Source: Gordius sp. MW1
Taxonomy: Eukaryota; Nematomorpha; Gordioida; Gordea; Gordiidae
Assembly: GCA_964036665.1 (NCBI GenBank)
Contig: OZ038526.1
Location: 12,586,001 to 12,650,000, forward strand
Direction of reading: 5' to 3'
DNA length: 64,000 bases
Shown: piece after piece, positions 12,026 to 24,740 of the stretch
Position numbering within the stretch: position 1 is the stretch's first letter
How the letters are laid out: each line of letters starts with the position of its first letter
Program-made: the position numbers and the translations under genes
Notes under the pieces: generated by a model
The model's input: only the letters and a program-made list of their open reading frames with translations
Database searches by the model: none
Told to the model about the DNA's origin: nothing

Positions 12026-15000
12026 GCAGTTTTCAAAAATTAAGCACTCACGTTGCGATACAACAAACTAATCGCCACAATAAAACGTTGTCTTTTGTCA
12101 AAATGATAGTTCTCGCAGCTTAAAACCTCTTTTCGGAAGTCAATCGATGATAATAGGATTCTCAAATTGGCTTACTTTTATATATTTTTTCATGCTCTTT
12201 CACATAGAATCGAAAAAAATAAATATTTTTACCTCAAAATTTTTCACATATTTTTCTTTGAACCGTATTCATCCGATGAAAGTTTTCGTTTTCAGACGTG
12301 GTTTCTATGATCCCAAGTAAAAATTTATCAGAATTTAAAAACTATTACTTTGAAATCATGATCGCATAGAGCAGTTTTCAAAAATTAAGCAATCACGTTG
12401 CGATACAATAAACTAATCGCAACAATAAAACGTTGTCTTTTGTCAAAATGATAGTTCTCGCAGCTTAAAACCTCTTTTCGGAAGTCAATCGAGGATAATA
12501 GGATTCTCAAATTGGCTTACTTTTATATATTTTTTCATGCTCTTTCACATAGAATCGAAAAAATAAATATTTTTGCCTCAAAATTTTTCACATATTTTTC
12601 TTTGAACCGTATTTATCCGATGAAAGTTGTCGTTTTCAGACGTGGTTTCTATGATCCCAAGTAAAAATTTATCAGAATCTAAAAACTATTACTTTGAAAT
12701 CATGATCGCATAGAGCAGTTTTCAAAAATTAAGCACTCACGTTGCGATACAACAAACTAATCGCATTTTTAAAACGTTGTCTTTTGTCGAAATGATAGTT
12801 CTCGCAGCTTAAAACCTCTTTTCGGAAGTCAATCGAGGATAATAGGATTCTCAAATTGGCTTACTTTTATATATTTTTTCATGCTCTTTCACATAGAATC
12901 GAAAAAATAAATATTTTTGCCTCAAAAATTTTCACATATTTTTCTTTGAACCGTATTCATCCGATGAAAGTTGTCGTTTTCAGACGTGGTTTCTATGATC
13001 CCAAGTAAAAATTTATCAGAATCTAAAAACTATTACTTTGAAATCATGATAGCATAGAGCAGTTTTCAAAAATTAAGCACACGTTGCGATACAACAAACT
13101 AATCGCAACATTAAAACGTTGTCTTTTGTCAAAATGATAGTTCTCGCAGCTTAAAACCTCTTTTCGGAAGTTATCGAGGATAATAGGATTCTCAAATTGG
13201 CTTACTTTTATATATTTTTTCATGCTCTTTCACATAGAATCGAAAAAAATAAATATTTCTACCTCAAAATTTTTCACATATTTTTCTTTGAACCGTATTC
13301 ATCCGATGAAAGTTGTCGTTTTCAGACGTGGTTTCTATGATCCCAAGTAAAAATTTATCAGAATCTAAAAACTATTACTTTGAAATCATGATCGCATAGA
13401 GCAGTTTTCAAAAATTAAGCACTCACGTTGCGATACAACAAACTAATCGCCACAATAAAACGTTGTATTTTGTCAAAATGATAGTTCTCGCAGCTTAAAA
13501 CCTCTTTTCGGAAGTCAATCGAGGATAATAGGATTCTCAAATTGGCTTACTTTTATATATTTCATGCTCTTTCACATAGAATCGAAAAAAATAAATATTT
13601 TTACCTCAAAATTTTTCACATATTTTTCTTTGAACCGTATTCATCCGATGAAAGTTGTCCTTTTCAGACGTGGTTTCTATGATCCCAAGTAAAAATTTAT
13701 CAGAATCTAAAAACCATTACTTTGAAATCATGATCGCATAGAGCAGTTTTCAAAAATTAAGCAATCACGTTGCGATACAATAAACTAATCGCAACATTAA
13801 AACGTTGTCTTTTGTCAAGATGATAGTTCTCGCAGCTTAAAACCTCTTTTCGGAAGTCAATCGAGGATAATAGGATTCTCAAATTGGCTTACTTTTATAT
13901 ATTTTTTCATGCTCTTTCACATAGAATCGAAAAAAATAAATATTTTTGCCTCAAAATTTTTCACATATTTTTCTTTGAACCGTATTCATCCGATGAAAGT
14001 TGTCGTTTTCAGACGTGGTTTGTATGATCCCAAGTAAAAATTTATCAGAATCTAAAAACTATTACTTTGAAATCATGATCGCATAGAGCAGTTTTCAAAA
14101 ATTAAGCACTCACGTTGCGATACAACAAACTAATCGCATTTTTAAAACGTTGCCTTTTGTCAAAATGATAGTTCTCGCAGCTTAAAACCTCTTTTCGGAA
14201 GTCAATCGAGGATAATAGGATTCTCAAATTGGTTTACTTTTATATATTTTTTCATGTTCTTTCACATAGAATCGAAAAAAATAAATATTTTTACCTCAAA
14301 ATTTTTCACATATTTTTCTTTGAACCGTATTCATCCGATGAAAGTTGTCGTTTTCAGACGTGGTTTCTATGATCCCAAGTAAAAATTTATCAGAATCTAA
14401 AAACTATTACTTTGAAATCATGATCGCATAGAGCAGTTTTCAAAAATTAAGCACTCACGTTGCGATACAACAAACTAATCGCATTTTTAAAACGTTGCCT
14501 TTTGTCAAAATGATAGTTCTCGCAGCTTAAAACCTCTTTTCGGAAGTCAATCGAGGATAATAGGATTCTCAAATTGGCTTACTTTTATATATTTTTTCAT
14601 GCTCTTTCACATAGAACGAAAAAAATAAATGTTTTTGCCTCAAAATTTTTCACATATTTTTCTTTGAACCGTATTCATCCGATGAAAGTTGTCGTTTTCA
14701 GACGTGGTTTCTAAGATCCCAAGTAAAAATTTACAGAATCTAAAAACTATTACTTTGAAATCATGATCGCATAGAGCAGTTTTCAAAAATTAAGCATTCA
14801 CGTTGCGATACAACAAACTAATCGCCACAATAAAACGTTGTCTTTTGTCAAAATGATAGTTCTCGCAGCTTAAACCTCTTTTCGGAAGTCAATCGATGAT
14901 AATAGGATTCTCAAATTGGCTTACTTTTATATATTTTTTCATGCTCTTTCACATAGAACGAAAAAAATAAATAATTTTGCCTTAAAATTTTTCACATATT

Positions 15001-16842
15001 TTTCTTTGAACCGTATTCATCCGATGAAAGTTGTCGTTTTCAGACGTGGTTTCTATGATCCCAAGTAAAAATTTATCAGAATCTAAAAACTATTACTTTG
15101 AAATCATGATCGCATAGAGCAGTTTTCAAAAATTAAGCACTCACCTTGCGATACAACAAACTAATCGCCACAATAAAACGTTGTCTTTTGTCAAATGATA
15201 GTTCTCGCAGCTTAAAACCTCTTTTCGGAAGTCAATCGATGATAATAGGATTCTCAAATTGGCTTACTTTTATATATTTTTTCATGCTCTTTCACATAGA
15301 ATCGAAAAAAATAAATATTTTTACCTCAAAATATTTCACATATTTTTCTTTGAACCGTATTCATCCGATGAAAGTTGTCGTTTAAAGACGTGGTTTCTAT
15401 GATCCCAAGTAAAAATTTATCAGAATCTAAAAACTATTACTTTGAAATCATGATCGCATAGAGCAGTTTTCAAAAATTAAGCACTCACGTTGCGATACAA
15501 CAAACTAATCGCATTTTTAAAACGTTGTCTTTTGTCAAAATGATAGTTCTCGCAGCTTAAAACTTCTTTTCGGAAGTCAATCGAGGATAATAGGATTCTC
15601 AAATTGGTTTACTTTTATATATTTTTTCATGCTCTTTCACATAGAATCGAAAAAAAATAAATATTTTTACCTCAAAATTTTTCACATATTTTTCTTTGAA
15701 CCGTATTCATCCGATGAAAGTTGTAGTTTTCAGACGTGGTTTCTATGATCCCAAGTAAAAATTTATCAGAATCTAAAAACTATTACTTTGAAATCATGAT
15801 CGCATAGAGCTGTTTTCAAAAATTAAGCATTCACGTTGCGATACAACAAACTAATCGCCACAATAAAACGTTGTCTTTTGTCAAAATGATAGTTCTCGCA
15901 GCTTAAAACCTCTTTTCGGAAGTCAATCGAGGATAATAGGATTCTCAAATTGGCTTACTTTTATATATTATTTCATGCTCTTTCACATAGAATCGAAAAA
16001 AATAAATATTTTTACCTCAAATTTTTTCACATATTTTTCTTTGAACCGTATTCATCCGATGAAAGTTGTCGTTTAAAGACGTGGTTTCTATGATCCCAAG
16101 TAAAAATTTATCAGAATCTAAAAACTATTACATTGAAATCATGATCGCATAGAGCAGTTTTCAAAAATTAAGCACTCACGTTGCGATACAACAAACTAAT
16201 CGCATTTTTAAAACGTTGTCTTTTGTCAAAATGATAGTTCTCGCAACTTAAAACCTCTTTTCGGAAGTCAATCGAGGATAATAGGATTCTCAAATTGGTT
16301 TACTTTTATATATTTTTTCATGCTCTTTCACATAGAATCGAAAAAAAAAAATATTTTTACCTCAAAATTTTTCACATATTTTTCTTTGAACCGTATTCAT
16401 CCGATGAAAGTTGTCGTTTTCAGACGTGGTTTCTATGATCCCAAGTAAAAATTTATCAGAATCTAAAAACTATTACTTTGAAATCATGATCGCATAGAGC
16501 AGTTTTCAAAAATTAAGCACTCACGTTGCGATACAACAAACTAATCGCCACAATAAAACGTTGTCTTTTGTCAAAATGATAGTTCTCGCAGCTTAAAACC
16601 TCTTTTCGGAAGTCAATCGAGGATAATAGGATTCTCAAATTGGCTTACTTTTATATATTTTTTCATGCTCTTTCACATAGAATCGAAAAAATAAATATTT
16701 TTGCCTCAAAATTTTTCACATATTTTTCTTTGAACCGTATTCATCCGATGAAAGTTGTCGTTTTCAGACGTGGTTTCTATGATCCCAAGTAAAAATTTAT
16801 CAGAATCTAAAAACTATTACTTTGAAATCATGATCGCATAGA

Positions 16843-17176
16843 GCAGTTTTGAAAAATTAAGCCCTCACGTTGCGATACAACAAACTAATCGCAACATTAA
16901 AACGTTGTCTTTTGTCAAAATGATAGTTCTCGCAGCTTAAAACCTCTTTTTGGAAGTTATCGAGGATAATAGGATCCTCAAATTGGCTTACTTTTATATA
17001 TTTTTTCATGCTCTTTCACATAGAATCGAAAAAATAAATATTTTTACCTCAAAATTTTTCACATATTTTTCTTTGAACCGTATTCATCCGATGAAAGTTG
17101 TCGTTTTCAGACGTGGTTCCAAGTAAAAATTTATCAGAATCTAAAAACTATTACTTTGAAATCATGATCGCATAGA
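16843..17176 (+). repeat. Monomer with 9-bp deletion (334 bp), Q2 copy
   Basis: Counterpart of 10671-11004 at an offset of about 6172, with ccctcacg, cctctttttgg, gatcctc and gtggttccaag all preserved. Confidence 0.9.
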
Positions 17177-18204
17177 GCAGTTTTCAAAAATTAAGCAATC
17201 ACGTTGCGATACAATAAACTAATCGCAACAATAAAACGTTGTCTTTTGTCAAAATGATAGTTCTCGCAGCTTAAAACCTCTTTTCGGAAGTCAATCGAGG
17301 ATAATAGGATTCTCAAATTGGCTTACTTTTATATATTATTTCATGCTCTTTCACATAGAATCGAAAAAAATAAATATTTTTGCCTCAAAATTTTTCACAT
17401 ATTTTTCTTTGAACCGTATTCATCCGATGAAAGTTGTCGTTTTCAGACGTGGTTTCTATGATCCCAAGTAAAAATTTATCAGAATCTAAAAATTATTACT
17501 TTGAAATCATGATCGCATAGAGCAGTTTTCAAAAATTAAGCACTCACGTTGCGATACAACAAACTAATCGCCACAATAAAACGTTGTCTTTTGTAAAATG
17601 ATAGTTCTCGCAGCTTAAAACCTCTTTTCGGAAGTCAATCGATGATAATAGGATTCTCAAATTGGCTTACTTTTTATATATTTTTTCATGCTCTTTCACA
17701 TAAAACGAAAAAAATAAATAATTTTGCCTCAAAATTTTTCACATATTTTTCTTTGAACCGTATTCATCCGATGAAAGTTGTCGTTTTCAGGCGTAGTTTC
17801 TATGAAGTAAAAATTTATCAGAATCTAAAAACTATTACTTTGAAATCATGATCGCATAGAGCAGTTTTCAAAAATTAAGCACTCACCTTGCGATACAACA
17901 AACTAATCGCCACAATAAAACGTTGTCTTTTGTCAAATGATAGTTCTCGCAGCTTAAAACCTCTTTTCGGAAGTCAATCGATGATAATAGGATTCTCAAA
18001 TTGGCTTACTTTTATATATTTTTTCATGCTCTTTCACATAGAATCGAATAAAATTAATATTTTTACCTCAAAATTTCTCACATATTTTTCTTTGAACCGT
18101 ATTCATCCGATGAAAGTTGTCGTTTTCAGACGTGGTTTCTATGATCCCAAGTAAAAATTTATCAGAATCTAAAAACTATTACTTTGAAATCATGATCACA
18201 TAGA

Positions 18205-18545
18205 GCAGTTTTCAAAAATTAAGCACTCACCTTGCGATACAACAAACTAATCGCCACAATAAAACGTTTTTTTTCAAATGATAGTTCTCGCAGCTTAAAA
18301 CCTCTTTTCGGAAGTCAATCGATGATAATAGGATTCTCAAATTGGCTTACTTTTATATATTTTTTCATGCTCTTTCACATAGAATCGAATAAAATTAATA
18401 TTTTTACCTCAAAATTTCTCACATATTTTTCTTTGAACCGTATTCATCCGATGAAAGTTGTCGTTTTCAGACGTGGTTTCTATGATCCCAAGTAAAAATT
18501 TATCAGAATCTAAAAACTATTACTTTGAAATCATGATCGCATAGA
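18205..18545 (+). repeat. Monomer with T8 run (341 bp), Q2 orthologue
   Basis: Counterpart of 11685-12025 at an offset of 6520, with the T8 run, caccttgcg, cgaataaaattaat and atttctcac. It is the likely donor, or a sister of the donor, for the T8 tract one and a half monomers to its right. Confidence 0.9.
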
Positions 18546-18744
18546 GCAGTTTTCAAAAATTAAGCACTCACGTTGCGATACAACAAACTAATCGCCACAA
18601 TAAAACGTTGTCTTTTGTCAAAATGATAGTTCTCGCAGCTTAAAACCTCTTTTCGGAAGTCAATCGATGATAATAGGATTCTCAAATTGGCTTACTTTTA
18701 TATATTTTTTCATGCTCTTTCACATAGAATCGAAAAAAATAAAT

Positions 18745-19076
18745 ATTTTTACCTCAAAATTTCTCACATATTTTTCTTTGAACCGTATTCATCCGATGAA
18801 AGTTGTCGTTTTCAGACGTGGTTTCTATGATCCCAAGTAAAAATTTATCAGAATCTAAAAACTATTACTTTGAAATCATGATCACATAGAGCAGTTTTCA
18901 AAAATTAAGCACTCACCTTGCGATACAACAAACTAATCGCCACAATAAAACGTTTTTTTTCAAATGATAGTTCTCGCAGCTTAAAACCTCTTTTCGGAAG
19001 TCAATCGATGATAATAGGATTCTCAAATTGGCTTACTTTTATATATTTTTTCATGCTCTTTCACATAGAATCGAAA
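18745..19076 (+). other. Candidate gene-conversion tract across two monomers
   Basis: The Q2 monomers at 18546 and 18891 align with the Q1 monomers at 12026 and 12371. From about 18773 (atttctcac) to at least 19009 (cgatgata) they instead carry the right part of the 11341/17861 type (atttctcac, gatcacata) and the left part of the 11685/18205 type (caccttgcg, T8 run, cgatgata). Beyond about 19076 the Q1-like state returns (cgaaaaaataaat, ttgcctc, gtatttatcc). The offset changes only from 6520 to 6516, the size of the T8 difference, so the tract was replaced without adding or losing a monomer. The coordinates give the maximum span. Confidence 0.7.
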
Positions 19077-21983
19077 AAATAAATATTTTTGCCTCAAAAT
19101 TTTTCACATATTTTTCTTTGAACCGTATTTATCCGATGAAAGTTGTCGTTTTCAGACGTGGTTTCTATGATCCCAAGTAAAAATTTATCAGAATCTAAAA
19201 ACTATTACTTTGAAATCATGATCGCATAGAGCAGTTTTCAAAAATTAAGCACTCACGTTGCGATACAACAAACTAATCGCATTTTTAAAACGTTGTCTTT
19301 TGTCGAAATGATAGTTCTCGCAGCTTAAAACCTCTTTTCGGAAGTCAATCGAGGATAATAGGATTCTCAAATTGGCTTACTTTTATATATTTTTTCATGC
19401 TCTTTCACATAGAATCGAAAAAATAAATATTTTTGCCTCAAAAATTTTCACATATTTTTCTTTGAACCGTATTCATCCGATGAAAGTTGTCGTTTTCAGA
19501 CGTGGTTTCTATGATCCCAAGTAAAAATTTATCAGAATCTAAAAACTATTACTTTGAAATCATGATAGCATAGAGCAGTTTTCAAAAATTAAGCAATCAC
19601 GTTGCGATACAACAAACTAATCGCAACATTAAAACGTTGTCTTTTGTCAAAATGATAGTTCTCGCAGCTTAAAACCTCTTTTCGGAAGTTATCGAGGATA
19701 ATAGGATTCTCAAATTGGCTTACTTTTATATATTTTTTCATGCTCTTTCACATAGAATCGAAAAAAATAAATATTTCTACCTCAAAATTTTTCACATATT
19801 TTTCTTTGAACCGTATTCATCCGATGAAAGTTGTCGTTTTCAGACGTGGTTTCTATGATCCCAAGTAAAAATTTATCAGAATCTAAAAACTATTACTTTG
19901 AAATCATGATCGCATAGAGCAGTTTTCAAAAATTAAGCACTCACGTTGCGATACAACAAACTAATCGCATTTTTAAAACGTTGTCTTTTGTCGAAATGAT
20001 AGTTCTCGCAGCTTAAAACCTCTTTTCGGAAGTCAATCGAGGATAATAGGATTCTCAAATTGGCTTACTTTTATATATTTTTTCATGCTCTTTCACATAG
20101 AATCGAAAAAAATAAATATTTTTGCCTCAAAATTTTTCACATATTTTTCTTTGAACCGTATTCATCTGATGAAAGTTGTCGTTTTCAGACGTGGTTTATA
20201 TGATCCCAAGTAAAAATTTATCAGAATCTAAAAACTATTACTTTGAAATCATGATCGCATAGAGCAGTTTTCAAAAAATAAGCACTCACGTTGCGATACA
20301 ACAAACTAATCGCCACAATAAAACGTTGTCTTTTGTCAAAATGATAGTTCTCGCAGCTTAAAACCTATTTTCGGAAGTCAATCGAGGATAATAGGATTCT
20401 CAAATTGGCTTACTTTTATATATTTTTTCATGCTTTTTCACATAGAATCGAAAAAAATAAATATTTTTACCTCAAAATTTTTCACATATTTTTCTTTGAA
20501 CCGTATTCATCCGATGAAAGTTGTCGTTTTCAGACGTGGTTTTTATGATCCCAAGTAAAAATTTATCAGAATCTAAAAACTATTACTTTGAAATCATGAT
20601 CGCATGAAGCAGTTTTCAAAAATTAAGCACTCACGTTGCGATACAACAAACTAATCGCAACAATAAAACGTTGTCTTTTGTCAAAATGATAGTTCTCGCA
20701 GCTTAAAACCTATTTTCGGAAGTCAATCGAGGATAATAGGATTCTCAAATTGGCTTACTTTTATATATTTCATGCTCTTTCACATAGAATCGAAAAAAAT
20801 AAATATTTTTACCTCAAAATTTTTCACATATTTTTCTTTGAACCGTATTCATCCGATGAAAGTTGTCGTTTTCAGACGTGGTTTCTATGATCCCAAGTAA
20901 AAATTTATCAGAATCTAAAAACTATTACTTTGAAATCATGATCGCATAGAGCAGTTTTCAAAAATTAAGCACTCACGTTGCGATACAACAAACTAATCGC
21001 CACAATAAAACGTTGTATTTTGTCAAAATGATAGTTCTCGCAGCTTAAAACCTCTTTTCGGAAGTCAATCGATGATAATAGGATTCTCAATTTGGCTTAC
21101 TTTTATATATTTTTTCATGCTCTTACACATAGAATCGAAAAAAATAAATATTTTTACCTCAAAATTTTTCACATATTTTTCTTTGAACCGTATTCATCCG
21201 ATGAAAGTTGTCCTTTTCAGACGTGGTTTCTATGATCCCAAGTAAAAATTTATCAGAATCTAAAAACCATTACTTTGAAATCATGATCGCATAGAGCAGT
21301 TTTCAAAAATTAAGCAATCACGTTGCGATACAATAAACTAATCGCAACATTAAAACGTTGTCTTTTGTCAAAATGATAGTTCTCGCAGCTTAAAACCTCT
21401 TTTCGGAAGTCAATCGAGGATAATAGGATTCTCAAATTGGCTTACTTTTATATATTTTTTCATGCTCTTTCACATAGAATCGAAAAAAATAAATATTTTT
21501 GCCTCAAAATTTTTCACATATTTTTCTTTGAACCGTATTCATCCGATGAAAGTTGTCGTTTTCAGACCTGGTTTCTATGATCCCAAGTAAAAATTTATCA
21601 GAATCTAAACTATTACTTTGAAATCATGATCGCATAGAGCAGTTTTCAAAAATTAAGCACTCACGTTGCGATACAACAAACTAATCGCATTTTTAAAACG
21701 TTGCCTTTTGTCAAAATGATAGTTCTCGCAGCTTAAAACCTCTTTTCGGAAGTCAATCGAGGATAATAGGATTCTCAAATTGGTTTACTTTTATATATTT
21801 TTTCATGTTCTTTCACATAGAATCGAAAAAAATAAATATTTTTACCTCAAAATTTTTCACATATTTTTCTTTGAACCGTATTCATCCGATGAAAGTTGTC
21901 GTTTTCAGATGTGGTTTCTATGATCCCAAGTAAAAATTTATCAGAATCTAAAAACTATTACTTTGAAATCATGATCGCATAGA

Positions 21984-24740
21984 GCAGTTTTCAAAAATTA
22001 AGCACTCACGTTGCGATACAACAAACTAATCGCATTTTTAAAACGTTGCCTTTTGTCAAAATGATAGTTCTCGCAGCTTAAACCTCTTTTCGGAAGTCAA
22101 TCGAGGATAATAGGATTCTCAAATTGGCTTACTTTTATATATTTTTTCATGCTCTTTCACATAGAATTGAAAAAAATAAATATTTTTACCTCAAAATTTT
22201 TCACATATTTTTCTTTGAACCGTATTCATCCGATGAAAGTTGTCGTTTTCAGACGTGGTTTCTATGATCCCAAGTAAAAATTTATCAGAATCTAAAAACT
22301 ATTACTTTGAAATCATGATCGCATAGAGCAGTTTTTAAAAATTAAGCACTCACGTTGCGATACAACAAACTAATCGCATTTTTAAAACGTTGTCTTTTGT
22401 CAAAATGATAGTTATCGCAGCTTAAAACCTCTTTTCGGAAGTCAATCGAGGATAATAGGATTCTCAAATTGGCTTACTTATATATATTTTTTCATGCTCT
22501 TTCACATAGAATCGAAAAAAATAAATATTTTTACCTCAAAATTTTTCACATATTTTTCTTTGAACCGTTTTCATCCGATGAAAGTTGTCGTTTTCAGAAG
22601 TGGTTTCTATGATCCCAAGTAAAAATTTATCAGAATCTAAAAACTATTACTTTGAAATCATGATCGCATAGAGCAGTTTTCAAAAATTAAGCATTCACGT
22701 TGCGATACAACAAACTAATCGCAACAATAAAACGTTGTCTTTTGTCAAAATGATAGTTCTCACAGCTTAAAACCTCTTTTCGGAAGTCAATCGAGGATAA
22801 TAGGATTCTCAAATTGGCTTACTTTTATATATTTTTTCATGCTCTTTCACATAGAATCGAAAAAAATAAATATTTTTGCCTCAAAATTTTTCACATATTT
22901 TTCTTTGAACCGTATTCATCCGATGAAAGTTGTCGTTTTCAGACGTGGTTTCTATGATCCCAAGTAAAAATTTATCAGAATCTTAAAACTATTACTTTGA
23001 AATCATGATCGCATAGAGCAGTTTTTAAAAATTAAGCACTCACGTTGCGATACAACAAACTAATCGCATTTTTAAAACGTTGTCTTTTGTCAAAATGATA
23101 GTTCTCGCAGCTTAAAACCTCTTTTCGGAAGTCAATCGAGGATAATAGGATTCTCAAATTGGCTTACTTTTATATATTTTTTCATGCTCTTTCACATAGA
23201 ATCGAAAAAAATAAATATTTTTGCCACAAAATTTTTCACATATTTTTCTTTGAACCGTATTCATCCGATGAAAGTTGTCGTTTTCAGACGTGGTTTCTAT
23301 GATCCCAAGTAAAAATTTATCAGAATCTAAAAACTATTACTTTGAAATCATGATCGCATAGAGCAGTTTTGAAAAATTAAGCACTCACGTTGCGGTACAA
23401 CAAACTAATCGCAACATTAAAACGTTGTCTTTTGTCAAATTGATAGTTCTCGCAGCTTAAAACCTCTTTTCGGAAGTTATCGAGGATAATAGGATTCTCA
23501 AATTGGCTTACTTTTATATATTTTTTTATGCTCTTTCACATAGAATCGAAAAAAATAAATATTTTTACCTCAAAATTTTTCACATATTTTTCTTTGAACC
23601 GTATTCATCCCATGAAAGTTGTCGTTTTCAGACGTGGTTTCTATGATCCCAAGTAAAAATTTATCAGAGTTTAAAAACTATTACTTTGAAATCATGATCG
23701 CATAGAGCAGTTTTTAAAAATTAAGCACTTACGTTGCGATACAACAAACTAATCGCAACATTAAAACGTTGTCTTTTGTCAAAATGATAGTTCTCGCAGC
23801 TTAAAACCTCTTTTCGGAAGTCAATCGAGGATAATAGGATTCTCAAATTGGCTTACTTTTATATATTTTTTCATGCTCTTTCACATAGAATCGAAAAAAA
23901 TAAATATTTTTGCCTCAAAATTTTTCACATATTTTTCTTTGAACCGTATTCATCCGATGAAAGTTGTCGTTTTCAGACGTGGTTTCTATGATCCCAAGTA
24001 AAAATTTATCAGAATCTAAAAACTATTACTTTGAAATCATGATCGCATAGAGCAGTTTTGAAAAATTAAGCACTCACGTTGCGATACAACAAACTAATCG
24101 CAACATTAAAACGTTGTCTTTTGTCAAAATGATAGTTCTCGCAGCTTAAAATCTCTTTTCGGAAGTTATCGAGGATAATAGGATTCTCAAATTGGCTTAC
24201 TTTTATATATTTTTTCATGCTCTTTCACATAGAATCGAAAAAAATAAATATTTTTACCTCAAAATTTTTCACATATTTTTCTTTGAACCGTATTCATCCG
24301 ATGAAAGTTGTCGTTTTCAGACGTGGTTTCTATGATCCCAAGTAAAAATTTATCAGAATCTAAAAACTATTACTTTGAAATCATGATCGCATAGAGCAGT
24401 TTTCAAAAATTAAGCACTCACGTTGCGATACAACAAACTAATCGCATTTTTAAAACGTTGCCTTTTGTCAAAATGATAGTTCTCGCAGCTTAAAACCTCT
24501 TTTCGGAAGTCAATCGAGGATAATAGGATTCTCAAATTGGTTTACTTTTATATATTTTTTCATGTTCTTTCACATAGAATCGAAAAAAATAAATACTTTT
24601 ACCTCAAAATTTTTCACATATTTTTCTTTGAACCGTATTCATCCGATGAAAGTTGTTGTTTTCAGACGTGGTTTCTATGATCCCAAGTAAAAATTTATCA
24701 GAGTTTAAAAACTATTACTTTGAAATCATGATCGCATAGA
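21984..24740 (+). repeat. Mixed stretch of 8 monomers with a dimer pattern
   Basis: Monomers start at 21984, 22328, 22673, 23018, 23363, 23707, 24052 and 24396. Two successive pairs alternate the same types: 23018 and 23707 open with gtttttaaaaatt and carry ttttgcc (the first reads ttttgccac), while 23363 and 24052 open with gttttgaaaaatt and carry cgcaacatt and agttatcgagg. This gives an imperfect dimer of about 689 bp. The last monomer (24396) has gttgcc, catgttc and gagtttaaaa, resembling 14088 and 21639. No longer higher-order unit was recognised here. Confidence 0.7.

Larger units (their letters stand above)
8259..14432 (+). repeat. 18-monomer duplicated block Q1 (~6.17 kb)
   Basis: Monomers 25-42. 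The block shares its first seven monomers with P2 and continues through the ccctcacg monomer (10671), two monomers with a 9-bp loss (gtggttccaag; 10671 and 11005), two cgaataaaattaat monomers (11341, 11685), a cgcattttt monomer with gtcgaaatg (12715), a monomer with gtccttttc and aaccattac (13401), an aatcacg/aataaac monomer (13743) and a gttgccttttg monomer (14088). The same order recurs 6173 to 7553 bp downstream. Edges are approximate to within a monomer. Confidence 0.82.
14433..21983 (+). repeat. 22-monomer duplicated block Q2 (~7.55 kb)
   Basis: This is the second copy of Q1. 8603 matches 14776 and 8946 matches 15119 (offset 6173); 11341 matches 17861 and 11685 matches 18205 (offset 6520); 14088 matches 21639 (offset 7551). 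The growing offset reflects one extra monomer near 17177-17860 and three near 19919-20950. The first monomer (14433) is a crossover hybrid: its left part carries cgcattttt and gttgcc like 14088 and 21984, and its right part carries catagaacg, gtttttgcc, ctaagatcc and atttacag like 8259. Around 18.75-19.07 kb a tract differs from Q1 in a way that suggests conversion. Confidence 0.82.
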
